The notes beneath the pieces were generated by a model, which was given only the letters and a program-made list of their open reading frames with translations, made no database searches and was not told the DNA's origin. DNA of 64,000 bases from Novosphingobium barchaimii LL02 (GTDB lineage: Bacteria > Pseudomonadota > Alphaproteobacteria > Sphingomonadales > Sphingomonadaceae). The DNA is taken from the NCBI RefSeq assembly GCF_001046635.1, contig NZ_KQ130452.1, positions 732,668-796,667 of the forward strand, written 5' to 3'. Shown here one piece after another: positions 26,822-35,747 of this stretch. The position numbers and the translations under genes were made by a program. The number at the start of each line of letters is the position of its first letter. Position 1 is the first letter of the stretch.

Positions 26822-27400
26822 TTACTTGCCCAGAGAGTCGAGCCGCTTCTGGATTTCGGCCATCTGGTCGCGCAGCGCGGAAAGATCGCCTGCCGAGTCG
26901 GCGGCGGGCGCCGGGGCTTCGGACGGCGCCTTGGGCGCATCACCCTTTTCAGCGCCGGGCATGAAGGCCGACGACGCCGCGCGGAACATTGCCATGTTCT
27001 GCTCGGCCAGTTTGGCCAGAGGGTTGTTGCCGAGGCTGTCCTCGAATGCCTTGGCGAGCTTGGACTGGTTGGCCCGGAAGTTTTCCATCGAGGCTTCCAG
27101 ATAATGCGGGATCAGAGACTGCATCGAATTGCCGTACATGCTGATGAGTTCGCGCAGGAAGTTCACGGGAAGCATCTGCTCGCCGTTGGATTCTTCTTCC
27201 ATGATGATCTGGGTCAGGATGGTGTGGGTGATGTCGGCGCCGGTCTTGGCGTCGAGAACCTTGTAGTCCACCCCCTCGCGGGTCATCTTGGAGAGGTGGT
27301 CAAGCGTGATATAGCTTGACGAGCGGGTGTTGTAGAGCCGCCGGTTTGCGTATTTCTTGATGATTACGGTGTTGTCGTCAGTCGACGCCGTTTCAGCCAT
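26822..27400 (-). CDS. phaR: polyhydroxyalkanoate synthesis repressor PhaR
   Basis: A 192-residue PhaR. The N-terminal DNA-binding domain (TVIIKKYANRRLYNTRSSSYITLDHLSKMTREGVDYKVLDAKTGADIT, residues about 10-58) is highly conserved. The PHB-accumulation region follows (TILTQIIMEEES, then MLPVNFLRELISMYGNSMQ). The tail is Ala/Pro-rich and ends in a short coiled coil (LSALRDQMAEIQKRLDSLGK). PhaR senses polyhydroxybutyrate granules and represses phasin genes and itself. No phaC, phaA, phaB or phasin gene lies in this window. Two inverted repeats directly upstream (27440-27477) look like autoregulatory sites. Confidence 0.95.
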   Translation of the reverse strand: MAETASTDDNTVIIKKYANRRLYNTRSSSYITLDHLSKMTREGVDYKVLDAKTGADITHTILTQIIMEEESNGEQMLPVNFLRELISMYGNSMQSLIPHYLEASMENFRANQSKLAKAFEDSLGNNPLAKLAEQNMAMFRAASSAFMPGAEKGDAPKAPSEAPAPAADSAGDLSALRDQMAEIQKRLDSLGK

Positions 27401-27439
27401 TACCAGTCCCCAATCCTGCGGATGTTTAGGATATCATCC

Positions 27440-27477
27440 TGCAATATCGCATTGCAACACAAATTGCTGCGCAGCAA
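27440..27477. promoter_or_regulatory. PhaR operator candidates (two inverted repeats)
   Basis: TGCAAT (27440-27445), a 5-base spacer, and ATTGCA (27451-27456) form one dyad. A perfect 14-bp palindrome TTGCTGCGCAGCAA lies at 27464-27477. They begin 40 bp upstream of the phaR start. PhaR proteins of other alphaproteobacteria bind TTGC- and CTGC/GCAG-containing sites and repress their own genes, so autoregulation is the natural reading. Confidence 0.55.
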
Positions 27478-27577
27478 AAGAGGGAATATCCGAAATACAT
27501 CCGATAACTGGCGGAATTTTCGACTAAAACGCTGGCTGAAGGCTCCATGCGGCGCAAGCACACCGGCAGGCGTTAAT

Positions 27578-27997
27578 TTACGTGGGCGAAAGTGCATCCA
27601 GGGCAGCATTCCACGGCAGCATCACGGCGCCGTGGCGCGCCGGGTAGTCACGCGCGGCGGCTATGGCGTCAAGGCGCGGCCAGTCCGGGAAGTCACCTTC
27701 ACCGCCCAGCCAAGCGGCAATCGCGCGGCGTGCTTGCGCAATCTGGTCCGAGGTGAATCCTGCGGCAGCGCTTGCGAAGATGGCGGCCGCCGCCTGCCCG
27801 ACAGCGCAGGCCTGACTGCGTACGCCGATCCGTTCGACAATGCCGCCGGCCCCGGTCGAGAGACCGAGGGTAATGGTGCTGCCGCAACTCTTCGAGCGCC
27901 CCTCACCGCGCAGCGCAAGATCGTCGGTGAGCGGATAGCGCGCCAGTTCAATCGTCAGGCCAAGTACTTCGGGGGTGTAGAGAACCGCCGCGGTCAT
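27578..27997 (-). CDS. NifU/IscU-like iron-sulfur scaffold-type protein
   Basis: A 139-residue protein of the SufE-NifU/IscU-like family. Two scaffold cysteines are visible: GRSKSCGSTITL (about residue 37) and GVRSQACAVGQAAA (about 63). The position where classical IscU/SufU proteins carry the third cysteine reads RHGAVMLPW here, with Ala. Either this subfamily uses other ligands or it does not hold a classical cluster. It follows cvpA by 5 bp and radA further up, so it is the last gene of that operon. The start ATG at 27997 fits the family N-terminus (YTPEVLGLTIELARYPL). Confidence 0.8.
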   Translation of the reverse strand: MTAAVLYTPEVLGLTIELARYPLTDDLALRGEGRSKSCGSTITLGLSTGAGGIVERIGVRSQACAVGQAAAAIFASAAAGFTSDQIAQARRAIAAWLGGEGDFPDWPRLDAIAAARDYPARHGAVMLPWNAALDALSPT

Positions 27998-28002
27998 AGC
28001 GC

Positions 28003-28521
28003 TCAGCGCGCCGTCTCAGCGGCGACAGCTTCGCGGCGGCGCTCGGCGATCACCTGGACGAGCGCTTCGCTGCTGGCGTTTATGAAGGAATAAGTCCGTG
28101 CGGTCGTGATCCAGTCAGGCCGGCCGCCTACGCCCCATACGGTATCGTAGCCCAGCACCAGCACCGAGAAACCCAGCACGATGATGATCACGCCCTTCAC
28201 CGCGCCGAAGCCCAATCCCAGCACCCGGTCGATCGGCCCCAGGACCGAGGCCCTGCTCTTGCTTCCCGCCCATCTGGCGACCAGCTTCACAAGCGCGAAG
28301 GGAATGCCGAGGCATAGCGCGAAAGCAAGCACCGCTGCACCCGATTCCGAACCGACATGCGGCTCCAGCCATGCCGTGGCCGGTGTGTGCAGCATGCGGA
28401 TGGCGAAGATCGCAAAGACCCACGCGGCCAGCGCCAGGATCTCCTGCACGAAGCCGCGGATAAAGCCGGTAATGGCGCCGAGGCCCACGAAGAGCAGCAC
28501 GGCAATGTCGAAGCCAGTCAT
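28003..28521 (-). CDS. cvpA: CvpA family inner-membrane protein
   Basis: A 172-residue protein with four hydrophobic segments (residues about 5-25, 28-48, 62-85 and 100-125) and the CvpA signature FDIAVLLFVGLGAITGFIRGFVQEILALAAW. The family is named for colicin V production, but its molecular role is unclear. It lies 12 bp downstream of radA, a linkage common in alphaproteobacteria, and 5 bp upstream of the NifU-like gene. The C-terminus is short and charged (IAERRREAVAAETAR). Confidence 0.92.
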   Translation of the reverse strand: MTGFDIAVLLFVGLGAITGFIRGFVQEILALAAWVFAIFAIRMLHTPATAWLEPHVGSESGAAVLAFALCLGIPFALVKLVARWAGSKSRASVLGPIDRVLGLGFGAVKGVIIIVLGFSVLVLGYDTVWGVGGRPDWITTARTYSFINASSEALVQVIAERRREAVAAETAR

Positions 28522-28533
28522 AGACGGAGACGA

Positions 28534-29901
28534 TTAGGCATCGGACAGGATGCGGTCAACGAGGTTGGGCAACATTGCCAGCCCGGAAAATTTCAGCCCC
28601 TGTTCCGGCGGCGGTCCATTGGAAGGCCCGAACGCGCTCTCAAAACCAAGCTTGGCAGATTCACGCTGCCGGATCGAGCCATGGGCGACCGGGCGAATCT
28701 CCCCCGCGAGCGAGACTTCGCCAAACCACACGGCGGTCGTCGGCAGCGGTTTGTCGCCCAGCGCCGATATCAGCGCGGCGGCGACGGCAAGGTCGGCGGC
28801 GGGGTCACTCAGGCGGTAGCCGCCCGCGACATTGAGGTAGACTTCGGCGCTGGAGAAACTCAGCCCGCAGCGCGCTTCCAGCACGGCGAGAAGCATTGCC
28901 ATCCGGCCCGAATCCCAGCCCACCACGGCGCGGCGCGGAGTGGCTCCGCTTTGCAGGCGTACGATCAGTGCCTGGATTTCAACCAGTACCGGGCGGGTCC
29001 CTTCCATCGCCGGGAACACTGCGCTGCCCGCCATTGGTTCCTCGCGGCCGGAGAGGAACAGCATCGAGGGGTTGCCGACTTCGGCGAGGCCCGTACCCTC
29101 CATCGCGAAGACGCCGATCTCGTCGACCGGCCCGAAGCGGTTCTTCAAGGATCGCAGGATGCGGTACTGATGGCTGCGCTCGCCCTCGAAGCTCATCACC
29201 ACGTCGACCATGTGTTCCAGCACGCGCGGGCCGGCGATCGAGCCATCCTTGGTGACGTGGCCGACGAGGACCAGAATGACGCCGTTTTCCTTGGCGTAGC
29301 GGATCAGTTCGAACGCGCAGCCGCGGACCTGGCTGACCGTGCCGGGGGCGCCTTCGATCTGATCTGAATGCATGGTCTGGATCGAATCGATCACCAGCAG
29401 CGCCGGCGGGTCCATCATGCCCAGCGTGGTCAGGATATCGCGCACCGAAGTTGCCGCCGCGAGTTGGATCGGGGCGCTGGAAAGGCCGAGCCGCTCAGCG
29501 CGCAGACGCACCTGTCCGGCGGCTTCCTCGCCGCTGACGTAGACAGAAAGGCCGCCGGCCTTCGCCACATTCGCCGAGACCTGCAGCAGGATCGTCGACT
29601 TGCCGATACCCGGATCGCCGCCCATCAGGATCGCCGAGCCGGGCACGAAGCCGCCGCCCAGCGCCCGGTCGAACTCGGAGATGCCGCTGGTGCGCCGCTT
29701 GGGGATTTCGCCGGGCTGGTCGAGCGGCGTGAACAGGATCGGCCGCCCGCCTGACGACAAGTCGTGCTTGGACGAGAAGATCGTCTGCGGCGCGTCCTCG
29801 GCCAGCGTGTTCCACTCGCTGCAATCGGGGCACTGGCCCTGCCAGCGCGTGGAAACGCCGCCGCAGGCCTGGCATATAAATCGACGTTTCGGTTTCGCCA
29901 T
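28534..29901 (-). CDS. radA: DNA repair protein RadA
   Basis: A 455-residue RadA/Sms protein involved in processing recombination intermediates. It has the N-terminal zinc finger (FICQACGG ... CPDCSEW, four cysteines), a RecA-like ATPase with Walker A GGDPGIGKSTILLQ, the RadA signature KNRFGPVDEIGVF, and a C-terminal Lon-protease-like domain (PTTAVWFGEVSLAGEIRPV). The start ATG at 29901 gives the standard MAKPKRRFICQACG N-terminus; the frame is open further upstream but that part is not conserved. It heads the operon with cvpA and the NifU-like gene. Confidence 0.96.
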   Translation of the reverse strand: MAKPKRRFICQACGGVSTRWQGQCPDCSEWNTLAEDAPQTIFSSKHDLSSGGRPILFTPLDQPGEIPKRRTSGISEFDRALGGGFVPGSAILMGGDPGIGKSTILLQVSANVAKAGGLSVYVSGEEAAGQVRLRAERLGLSSAPIQLAAATSVRDILTTLGMMDPPALLVIDSIQTMHSDQIEGAPGTVSQVRGCAFELIRYAKENGVILVLVGHVTKDGSIAGPRVLEHMVDVVMSFEGERSHQYRILRSLKNRFGPVDEIGVFAMEGTGLAEVGNPSMLFLSGREEPMAGSAVFPAMEGTRPVLVEIQALIVRLQSGATPRRAVVGWDSGRMAMLLAVLEARCGLSFSSAEVYLNVAGGYRLSDPAADLAVAAALISALGDKPLPTTAVWFGEVSLAGEIRPVAHGSIRQRESAKLGFESAFGPSNGPPPEQGLKFSGLAMLPNLVDRILSDA

Positions 29902-29989
29902 GGCTGTTCGACTAACCGGAACGGAATGAGAACGCAATTGCCATTCTTGTAATGTTGCCAATATCGCCGCGCTGGGCCAAGCTAGGTGA

Positions 29990-32326
29990 ATGCAGCAGAA
30001 AGAACTGCGGATCGCGCTGGTCTGCTATGGCGGTGTCAGCCTTGCGGTCTACATGCACGGCGTCACCAAGGAACTGTGGAAGGCCCTTCAGGCCAGCCGT
30101 GCGCTATGGTCACGCGAGGACGCGCCCGAGGGCAGCGCGGCGGTTTATCTGGCCCTGCTCAAGCGGCTCGAAAGTGTAGGCAATGTGCGCCTGCGTATCC
30201 TGACCGATATAGTCGCCGGGGCTAGCGCGGGCGGCATCAACAGCGTGTTCCTAGCGCAGGCGATTCATTCGGGGCAGTCGCTGGAGCCACTGACCGACCT
30301 ATGGCTCGACAATGCCGATGTCGACATGCTGCTCGATCCCGAGGCGCGGCCCGGATCGCGCGCGGCAAAGTTCTGGGCCAGCCCCCTCGTCTCCTACCTG
30401 CTGCACCGGCCCGGCAATGCGGTGAGCGCCAGCGTTGCGCCCGAGGCGCGTGCGGAAGTACGCGACAAGCTGTCGCGCCTGATCCGCTCACGCTGGTTCG
30501 AGCCGCCGTTCAGCGGCATCGGGTTCTCGCGCCTGCTCTACCGCGCGCTGACGGCTATGGCCGAGGCGCCGGCAGGCAAACCATTGCTACCGGCGGAGCA
30601 TCCGCTGGACCTGTTCGTCACGGCTACCGACTTCAAGGGCCACCTTGAAACGCTGCGGCTCCATTCGCCTGAACTGGTACTGGAGAGCGAGCACCGCCTG
30701 ACTTTGGGCTTCCATTCAGTGGCCGGGAAAACTAGCGGGCAGCCGCTGGCCGGTATTCCGGAACTGGTGCTGGCGGCGCGGGCCTCGGCCAGTTTCCCTG
30801 GCGCTTTCCCGCCGCTAAGGATCGAGGAGATCGACCGTCTTGTCGCCGAACACGGCGCGTCCTGGCCGGAGCGCGACACTTTCCTGGCGCGGGTAATGCC
30901 CGAACATGCGCGGCGCGGGGAACTCGGTTCGGTCTCGCTGATTGATGGCTCAGTGCTGGTCAACGCGCCCTTTTCGGATGCGATGGCGGTGCTGCGCGAC
31001 CGGCCGGCCATGCGCGAAATCGACCGGCGCTTTGTCTATATCGACCCAACACCCGACCACCTGGGCGCAGAGATGCGCCGCGATACCGCCCTGCCCGGCT
31101 TCTTCCCGGTGATCTTCGGCGCGCTTTCCGCGATCCCGCGCGAGCAGCCTATCCGAGACAATCTGGAAACCCTCGCCCGCCAGTCGCGTGAGATGGCGAC
31201 CCTGCGCGAGATCGTTCTCGCCATGCGGCCGCAGATCGAGGACACGGTGGACAGGCTGTTCGGCCATACCCTGTTCCTTGACCGACCGACGCCAAAGCGT
31301 CTCGCCGCGTGGCGGGCCAAGGCGCAGGGCGCGGCGTTGGAGCAGGCGGGATATGCCTATCACGGCTATGCGCAGGTCAAGTTCAGCGGCATCGCGGCGA
31401 TGATCGCCCGCATGGTTCTGGAGGCAGCGCCGGAGCTGGATTTGCCATCGACCGACCCGATCAGGGCTCGGCTCATGCTGCACCTTGCCGCCAGCGGGAT
31501 CGATCGCATGCAGGCGCTGCGCGAGGCGGTTTCTCCCGCGATGATCGGGTTCTTCCGCGCGCACGATATCGCGTTCAGGGTGCGCCGCCTGCGGCTGCTG
31601 GCGCGGCGGGTGACGCAGGAGTGGGAAGCAGAGCCTGACGTCACCGAAGAAGACCGCGATAACGCCCGCGCGGCGATCTATGCCGCGCTCTCGCTTTATA
31701 TAGAGCGCGAGCCACTGACCGCGCTGGGCGATGATTTTCCGGCGCTGGCGCGGGCATTTTTTGAAGACCCGCAAGCAGTCGTCGATCATATCGAAAAGCG
31801 GCGTAACCTGATCGAGGCCGACGCCGCTGTCGACGATCTGCTGGCTCAGGCTCTGGCCGCCATGCCGCAGGCGCTGCGGCGGCGGGTGCTGCTGGCCTAT
31901 CTGGGATTCCCGTTCTACGACACCGTAACGCTGCCCCTGCTGCGCGGCGAAGGGCTGAACGAGTTCGATCCCGTGCTGGTCGACCGGATTTCGCCCGAGG
32001 ACTGCCATGCGATCCGGCGCGGGGGCACCGGCGAGACGCTGCGCGGGACCGAGTTCTACAACTTCGGTGCTTTCTTCAGCCGCACCTACCGCGAGAACGA
32101 TTATCTGTGGGGACGTCTCCATGGGGCGGAGCGTATTATGGACATGATCGCATCGACGCTGGGCGCCGAGCACGCGATGTCGCCGGTGGAACTGCTGGGG
32201 TTCAAGCGCCGCGCCTTCATCGCCATCCTAGATGAGGAGAAGACCCGGCTCCGTGCCGATCCCGGGCTGGTCAAGCGCATCCGGCGCGAGGTTCTGGCGG
32301 GGGGTGGGCTTACGCCCAGGCGCTAG
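29990..32326 (+). CDS. patatin-like phospholipase (DUF3376-type)
   Basis: A 778-residue patatin-related protein, much longer than simple patatins. The serine hydrolase nucleophile is in TDIVAGASAGGINSVFLA (GxSxG, near residue 80). An oxyanion-type glycine run is at LVCYGGVSLAVYMHG. The catalytic Asp candidate is SLIDGSVLVNAPF (D-G-S in place of the usual D-G-G/A). The long C-terminal part matches the DUF3376-type patatin relatives by overall look (RRLRLLARRVTQEWEAEPDV). It probably hydrolyses phospholipid or lipid esters. There is no signal peptide. It is divergent from radA across 88 bp and ends before a nested-hairpin terminator. Confidence 0.88.
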   Translation: MQQKELRIALVCYGGVSLAVYMHGVTKELWKALQASRALWSREDAPEGSAAVYLALLKRLESVGNVRLRILTDIVAGASAGGINSVFLAQAIHSGQSLEPLTDLWLDNADVDMLLDPEARPGSRAAKFWASPLVSYLLHRPGNAVSASVAPEARAEVRDKLSRLIRSRWFEPPFSGIGFSRLLYRALTAMAEAPAGKPLLPAEHPLDLFVTATDFKGHLETLRLHSPELVLESEHRLTLGFHSVAGKTSGQPLAGIPELVLAARASASFPGAFPPLRIEEIDRLVAEHGASWPERDTFLARVMPEHARRGELGSVSLIDGSVLVNAPFSDAMAVLRDRPAMREIDRRFVYIDPTPDHLGAEMRRDTALPGFFPVIFGALSAIPREQPIRDNLETLARQSREMATLREIVLAMRPQIEDTVDRLFGHTLFLDRPTPKRLAAWRAKAQGAALEQAGYAYHGYAQVKFSGIAAMIARMVLEAAPELDLPSTDPIRARLMLHLAASGIDRMQALREAVSPAMIGFFRAHDIAFRVRRLRLLARRVTQEWEAEPDVTEEDRDNARAAIYAALSLYIEREPLTALGDDFPALARAFFEDPQAVVDHIEKRRNLIEADAAVDDLLAQALAAMPQALRRRVLLAYLGFPFYDTVTLPLLRGEGLNEFDPVLVDRISPEDCHAIRRGGTGETLRGTEFYNFGAFFSRTYRENDYLWGRLHGAERIMDMIASTLGAEHAMSPVELLGFKRRAFIAILDEEKTRLRADPGLVKRIRREVLAGGGLTPRR

Positions 32327-32376
32327 GATACCTACGCATCCCCCTTGAAAATATTCAAGCGCCGCAAAAGGTTAAC

Positions 32377-32427
32377 GGAGGGGACTTGCGGACTGACGCG
32401 AGGCTGCGTCAGGCGGAACTCCCCTCC
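32377..32427. terminator. nested hairpin between convergent genes
   Basis: The outer arms GGAGGGGA (32377-32384) and TCCCCTCC (32420-32427) enclose an inner perfect stem CTGACGC (32393-32399) / GCGTCAG (32406-32412). It lies between the patatin gene (ends 32326) and dnaJ (ends 32436), which converge, so it probably stops transcription from both sides. Confidence 0.65.
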
Positions 32428-32435
32428 GCAATCGC

Positions 32436-33563
32436 TTATTCGGTCAGGTCGTTCCAGGCGTCCTTCAGCCGGTCGAAGAAGCCCTTGGAGCCGGGGCATT
32501 CGTCACCCGTCTCGGTCTCCTGCAATTCCCGCAGGATTTCCTTTTGCCGCACGGAGAGCTTGGTCGGTGTTTCCACCGAAATCTCCACGACCATGTCACC
32601 ACGGCCGCGCCCCTGCAGCACCGGCATCCCGGTGCCGCGTTTGCGCAGCTGCTTGCCCGACTGGATGCCGGCGGGAATGTCGACGGTGATCGCTTCCCCG
32701 TCGATGCCGGGAATCTCGATCGATCCACCCAGCGCTGCGGTCGTGAATGTGATCGGTACTCGGGTCAGCAGCGTAGTGCCCTCGCGCTCGAAGACGCGGT
32801 GACGCTTGACGTGCAGGAAGATGTAGAGATCGCCCGGAGGTGATCCGAACGGTCCTGCCTCGCCCTTGCCGGACAGACGGATACGGGTGCCGGAATCCAC
32901 GCCCGGCGGGATGTCCACCTGCAGCGTCTGCGGCTTGTCCACTCGGCCTTCGCCGCCGCACGAACGGCATGGCTTTTCGATGACCTCGCCCCGGCCGTGG
33001 CAGGTCGGGCAGGTGCGTTCCACAACGAAGAAGCCCTGCTGCGCGCGCACCTTGCCGTGGCCGGCACACATCGAGCAGCCGCGCTTGGCGGTGCCCGGCT
33101 CGGCGCCGGTGCCCTTGCACGGTTCGCACCCCTGCGAGACTTCGATGGTGATCTCGGTGCTCTTACCGCGGAAGGCCTCATCGAGGCTGACTTCCATGTC
33201 GTAGCGCAGGTCCGCGCCGCGGCGCTGCTGCTGACGCCCGCCGCCGCCGAACGAGCTGCCGAAGATCGATTCGAAGATGTCGCCGATATCACCGAAGTCA
33301 CCGCCCTGGCCGCCGCCGCCGCCCGCGCCCTGCTGGAAGGCAGCATGGCCGTAGCGATCGTAGGCCGCGCGCTTCTGAGGGTCCTTGAGGCAGTCGTAAG
33401 CGACGCTGATGAGCTTGAATTTCGCTTCGGAATCGGCGCACCCTGGATTTTTGTCCGGGTGATAGCGCATGGCAAGCCGGCGGTAGGACGACTTGATGAC
33501 CTTGTCATCGGCGCCACGCTCGACTTCGAGCAGTTCGTAAAAATCTATTTCAGTAGCTGACAC
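32436..33563 (-). CDS. dnaJ: chaperone DnaJ
   Basis: A 375-residue type I Hsp40. The J domain carries RYHPDKN (HPD). A Gly-rich region follows (GAGGGGGQGGDFGDIGDIFESIFG). Four zinc-finger repeats are present: CEPCKGTG, CSMCAGHG, CPTCHGRG and CRSCGGEG. The C-terminal substrate-binding domain completes it. DnaJ stimulates the ATPase of DnaK and delivers unfolded clients. The start is GTG at 33563. It lies 81 bp downstream of dnaK with a hairpin between them that may reduce readthrough. Confidence 0.97.
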   Translation of the reverse strand: MSATEIDFYELLEVERGADDKVIKSSYRRLAMRYHPDKNPGCADSEAKFKLISVAYDCLKDPQKRAAYDRYGHAAFQQGAGGGGGQGGDFGDIGDIFESIFGSSFGGGGRQQQRRGADLRYDMEVSLDEAFRGKSTEITIEVSQGCEPCKGTGAEPGTAKRGCSMCAGHGKVRAQQGFFVVERTCPTCHGRGEVIEKPCRSCGGEGRVDKPQTLQVDIPPGVDSGTRIRLSGKGEAGPFGSPPGDLYIFLHVKRHRVFEREGTTLLTRVPITFTTAALGGSIEIPGIDGEAITVDIPAGIQSGKQLRKRGTGMPVLQGRGRGDMVVEISVETPTKLSVRQKEILRELQETETGDECPGSKGFFDRLKDAWNDLTE

Positions 33564-33590
33564 GTGATAGTTCCCCGCCGGAATACTCTA

Positions 33591-33623
33591 ACCGCCACCG
33601 GCGCGATTTGCACCGGTGGCGGT
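33591..33623. terminator. hairpin between dnaK and dnaJ
   Basis: A perfect 11-bp stem, ACCGCCACCGG (33591-33601) / CCGGTGGCGGT (33613-33623), lies between dnaK (stop 33645) and dnaJ (start 33563). It lacks a clear U-run on the minus strand, so it may act as an attenuator or an mRNA 3'-end stabiliser rather than a full terminator. Confidence 0.55.
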
Positions 33624-33644
33624 CAGGGTTTTCATCAGGACTGA

Positions 33645-35552
33645 TCAGCCCTTGTTTTCATCGACTTCCGAGAATTCGGCGTCGACCACATCGTCGTCAC
33701 CGGCCTTGGCCGCTTCGGGCGAAGCAGCCGAAGCCTGCTCCTTCTCGTAGATGGACTGGCCCATCTTCATCGCCACCTGGCTCAGTTCCTGAGCCTTGGC
33801 GTTGATTTCCGCAGCATCGTCACCGGCAAGCGCGGTCTTGGCCGCGGCGATCGCGGCTTCGACTTCAGCCTTCAGAGCGGCGTCGATCTTCTCGCCGTTC
33901 TCGGCGATCTGCTGCTCGGTCGCATGGACGAGGCTGTCGGCCTGGTTGCGGGCCTCGGCCGATTCGCGGCGCTTCTTGTCCTCTTCGGCGAACTTCTCGG
34001 CATCGCGAACCATCTGGTCGATGTCGCTGTCCGAAAGGCCGCCCGAGGCCTGGATGCGGATCTGCTGTTCCTTGCCCGTGCCCTTGTCCTTGGCGGACAC
34101 GTTCACGAGGCCGTTGGCGTCGATGTCGAAGGTCACTTCGATCTGCGGCACGCCCCGGCGCGACGGCGGAATGCCGACGAGGTCGAACTGGCCGAGCATC
34201 TTGTTGTCCTGCGCCATCTCGCGCTCGCCCTGGAACACGCGGATCGTAACCGCCTGCTGGTTGTCCTCGGCGGTCGAGTAGACCTGGCTCTTCTTGGTCG
34301 GGATCGTCGTGTTACGGTCGATCATCTTGGTCATGATGCCGCCCAGCGTCTCGATGCCCAGCGACAGCGGGGTCACGTCGAGCAGCAGCACGTCCTTGAC
34401 GTCGCCCTGCAGCACGCCGGCCTGGATCGCCGCGCCCATGGCGACGACTTCGTCAGGGTTCACACCGGTGTGCGGTTCCTTGCCGAAGAACTCCTTCACG
34501 ACTTCGCGCACCTTGGGCATGCGGGTCATGCCGCCCACGAGCACGACTTCGTCGATGTCCTTGGCCGAAAGACCGGCATCGGCGATCGCCTTGCGGCAGG
34601 GTTCCAGAGTGCGCTGGATCAGGTCTGCGACCATCTTCTCCAGGTCGGAGCGGGTGATCGTTTCGACGAGGTGCAGCGGAGTGGTGGCGCCGCCTTCCAT
34701 GCGTGCGGTGATGAAGGGCAGGTTGACCTCGGTCGTCGCGGTGGACGACAGCTCGATCTTGGCCTTCTCAGCCGCTTCCTTCAGGCGCTGAAGAGCGAGC
34801 TTGTCGGTCTTCAGGTCCATGTTTTCCTTGGCCTTGAACTTCTCGGCCAGCCATTCGACGATCTTCGAATCGAAGTCTTCGCCGCCCAGGAAGGTGTCGC
34901 CGTTGGTCGACTTGACCTCGAATACGCCGTCGCCGATTTCCAGGACCGACACGTCGAAGGTGCCGCCGCCAAGGTCATAGACAGCAATGGTCTTGCCGTC
35001 CTGCTTGTCGAGGCCGTAAGCCAGCGCAGCCGCGGTCGGCTCGTTGATGATGCGCAGCACTTCGAGACCGGCGATCTGGCCGGCGTCCTTGGTGGCCTGG
35101 CGCTGTGCGTCGTTGAAGTAGGCAGGCACGGTGATGACCGCCTGCGTGACCGTCTCGCCCAGATAGGACTCAGCGGTTTCCTTCATCTTCTGCAGCGTGA
35201 AAGCCGAGATCTGCGAAGGCGAGTAGTCTTCGCCGCCAGCCTGGACCCAGGCATCGCCATTCTTGCCCTTGACGATGGTGTAAGGGACCAGTTCGGTGTC
35301 CTTGCGGGTCACCGGATCGTCGAAGCGGCGGCCGATGAGGCGCTTCACCGCGAAGATCGTGTTGTTGCCGTTGGTGACGGCCTGGCGCTTTGCCGGCTGC
35401 CCGATCAGACGCTCGCCATCCTTGGCGAATGCGACGATCGAGGGCGTCGTGCGGGCGCCTTCGGAATTCTCGATGACCTTGGGCTTGCCGCCGTCCATGA
35501 CGGCGACGCAGCTGTTGGTGGTGCCAAGATCGATACCAATTACTTTAGCCAT
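33645..35552 (-). CDS. dnaK: chaperone DnaK (Hsp70)
   Basis: A 635-residue Hsp70. Signatures are [32 protein letters not shown] and [22 protein letters not shown], with the linker [16 protein letters not shown] before the peptide-binding domain. The acidic tail is [17 protein letters not shown]. It folds and protects proteins with DnaJ and GrpE, both encoded nearby. The start ATG at 35552 gives the standard [10 protein letters not shown]; three further residues at 35561 would be an unneeded extension. A heat-shock promoter candidate lies about 105 bp upstream. Confidence 0.98.
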   Translation of the reverse strand: MAKVIGIDLGTTNSCVAVMDGGKPKVIENSEGARTTPSIVAFAKDGERLIGQPAKRQAVTNGNNTIFAVKRLIGRRFDDPVTRKDTELVPYTIVKGKNGDAWVQAGGEDYSPSQISAFTLQKMKETAESYLGETVTQAVITVPAYFNDAQRQATKDAGQIAGLEVLRIINEPTAAALAYGLDKQDGKTIAVYDLGGGTFDVSVLEIGDGVFEVKSTNGDTFLGGEDFDSKIVEWLAEKFKAKENMDLKTDKLALQRLKEAAEKAKIELSSTATTEVNLPFITARMEGGATTPLHLVETITRSDLEKMVADLIQRTLEPCRKAIADAGLSAKDIDEVVLVGGMTRMPKVREVVKEFFGKEPHTGVNPDEVVAMGAAIQAGVLQGDVKDVLLLDVTPLSLGIETLGGIMTKMIDRNTTIPTKKSQVYSTAEDNQQAVTIRVFQGEREMAQDNKMLGQFDLVGIPPSRRGVPQIEVTFDIDANGLVNVSAKDKGTGKEQQIRIQASGGLSDSDIDQMVRDAEKFAEEDKKRRESAEARNQADSLVHATEQQIAENGEKIDAALKAEVEAAIAAAKTALAGDDAAEINAKAQELSQVAMKMGQSIYEKEQASAASPEAAKAGDDDVVDAEFSEVDENKG

Positions 35553-35657
35553 TATCCCCATTCCTCACGTCAGTGGGTGACACCGTGCGGATCGCCTCCC
35601 TTACACAAGGCAAGGCAGCTTGCACGGCTCGGTGACGCTTAACGTCGTCGAGGCGCG

Positions 35658-35685
35658 ATATAGGGGCGGTTTTGCTTGGAACAAG
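35658..35685 (-). promoter_or_regulatory. RpoH (sigma-32)-type promoter for dnaK
   Basis: Read on the minus strand, CTTG (35685-35682) is followed after 17 bases by CCTATAT (35664-35658). This fits the alphaproteobacterial heat-shock pattern CTTG, 17-18 bases, CYTATNT. The expected transcript would begin near 35650 and carry a leader of about 100 bases before dnaK. Confidence 0.6.
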
Positions 35686-35747
35686 TGTTCTCGAATGGCA
35701 TTAGGCGAGCGATTTTTCCCCGGCGAAGTCACAAGGATACCTTGACC

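Noticed and set aside
33924-35642. 572-codon plus-strand frame opposite dnaK
   Set aside because: Pure antisense shadow of dnaK with no protein motif and no ribosome-binding site.
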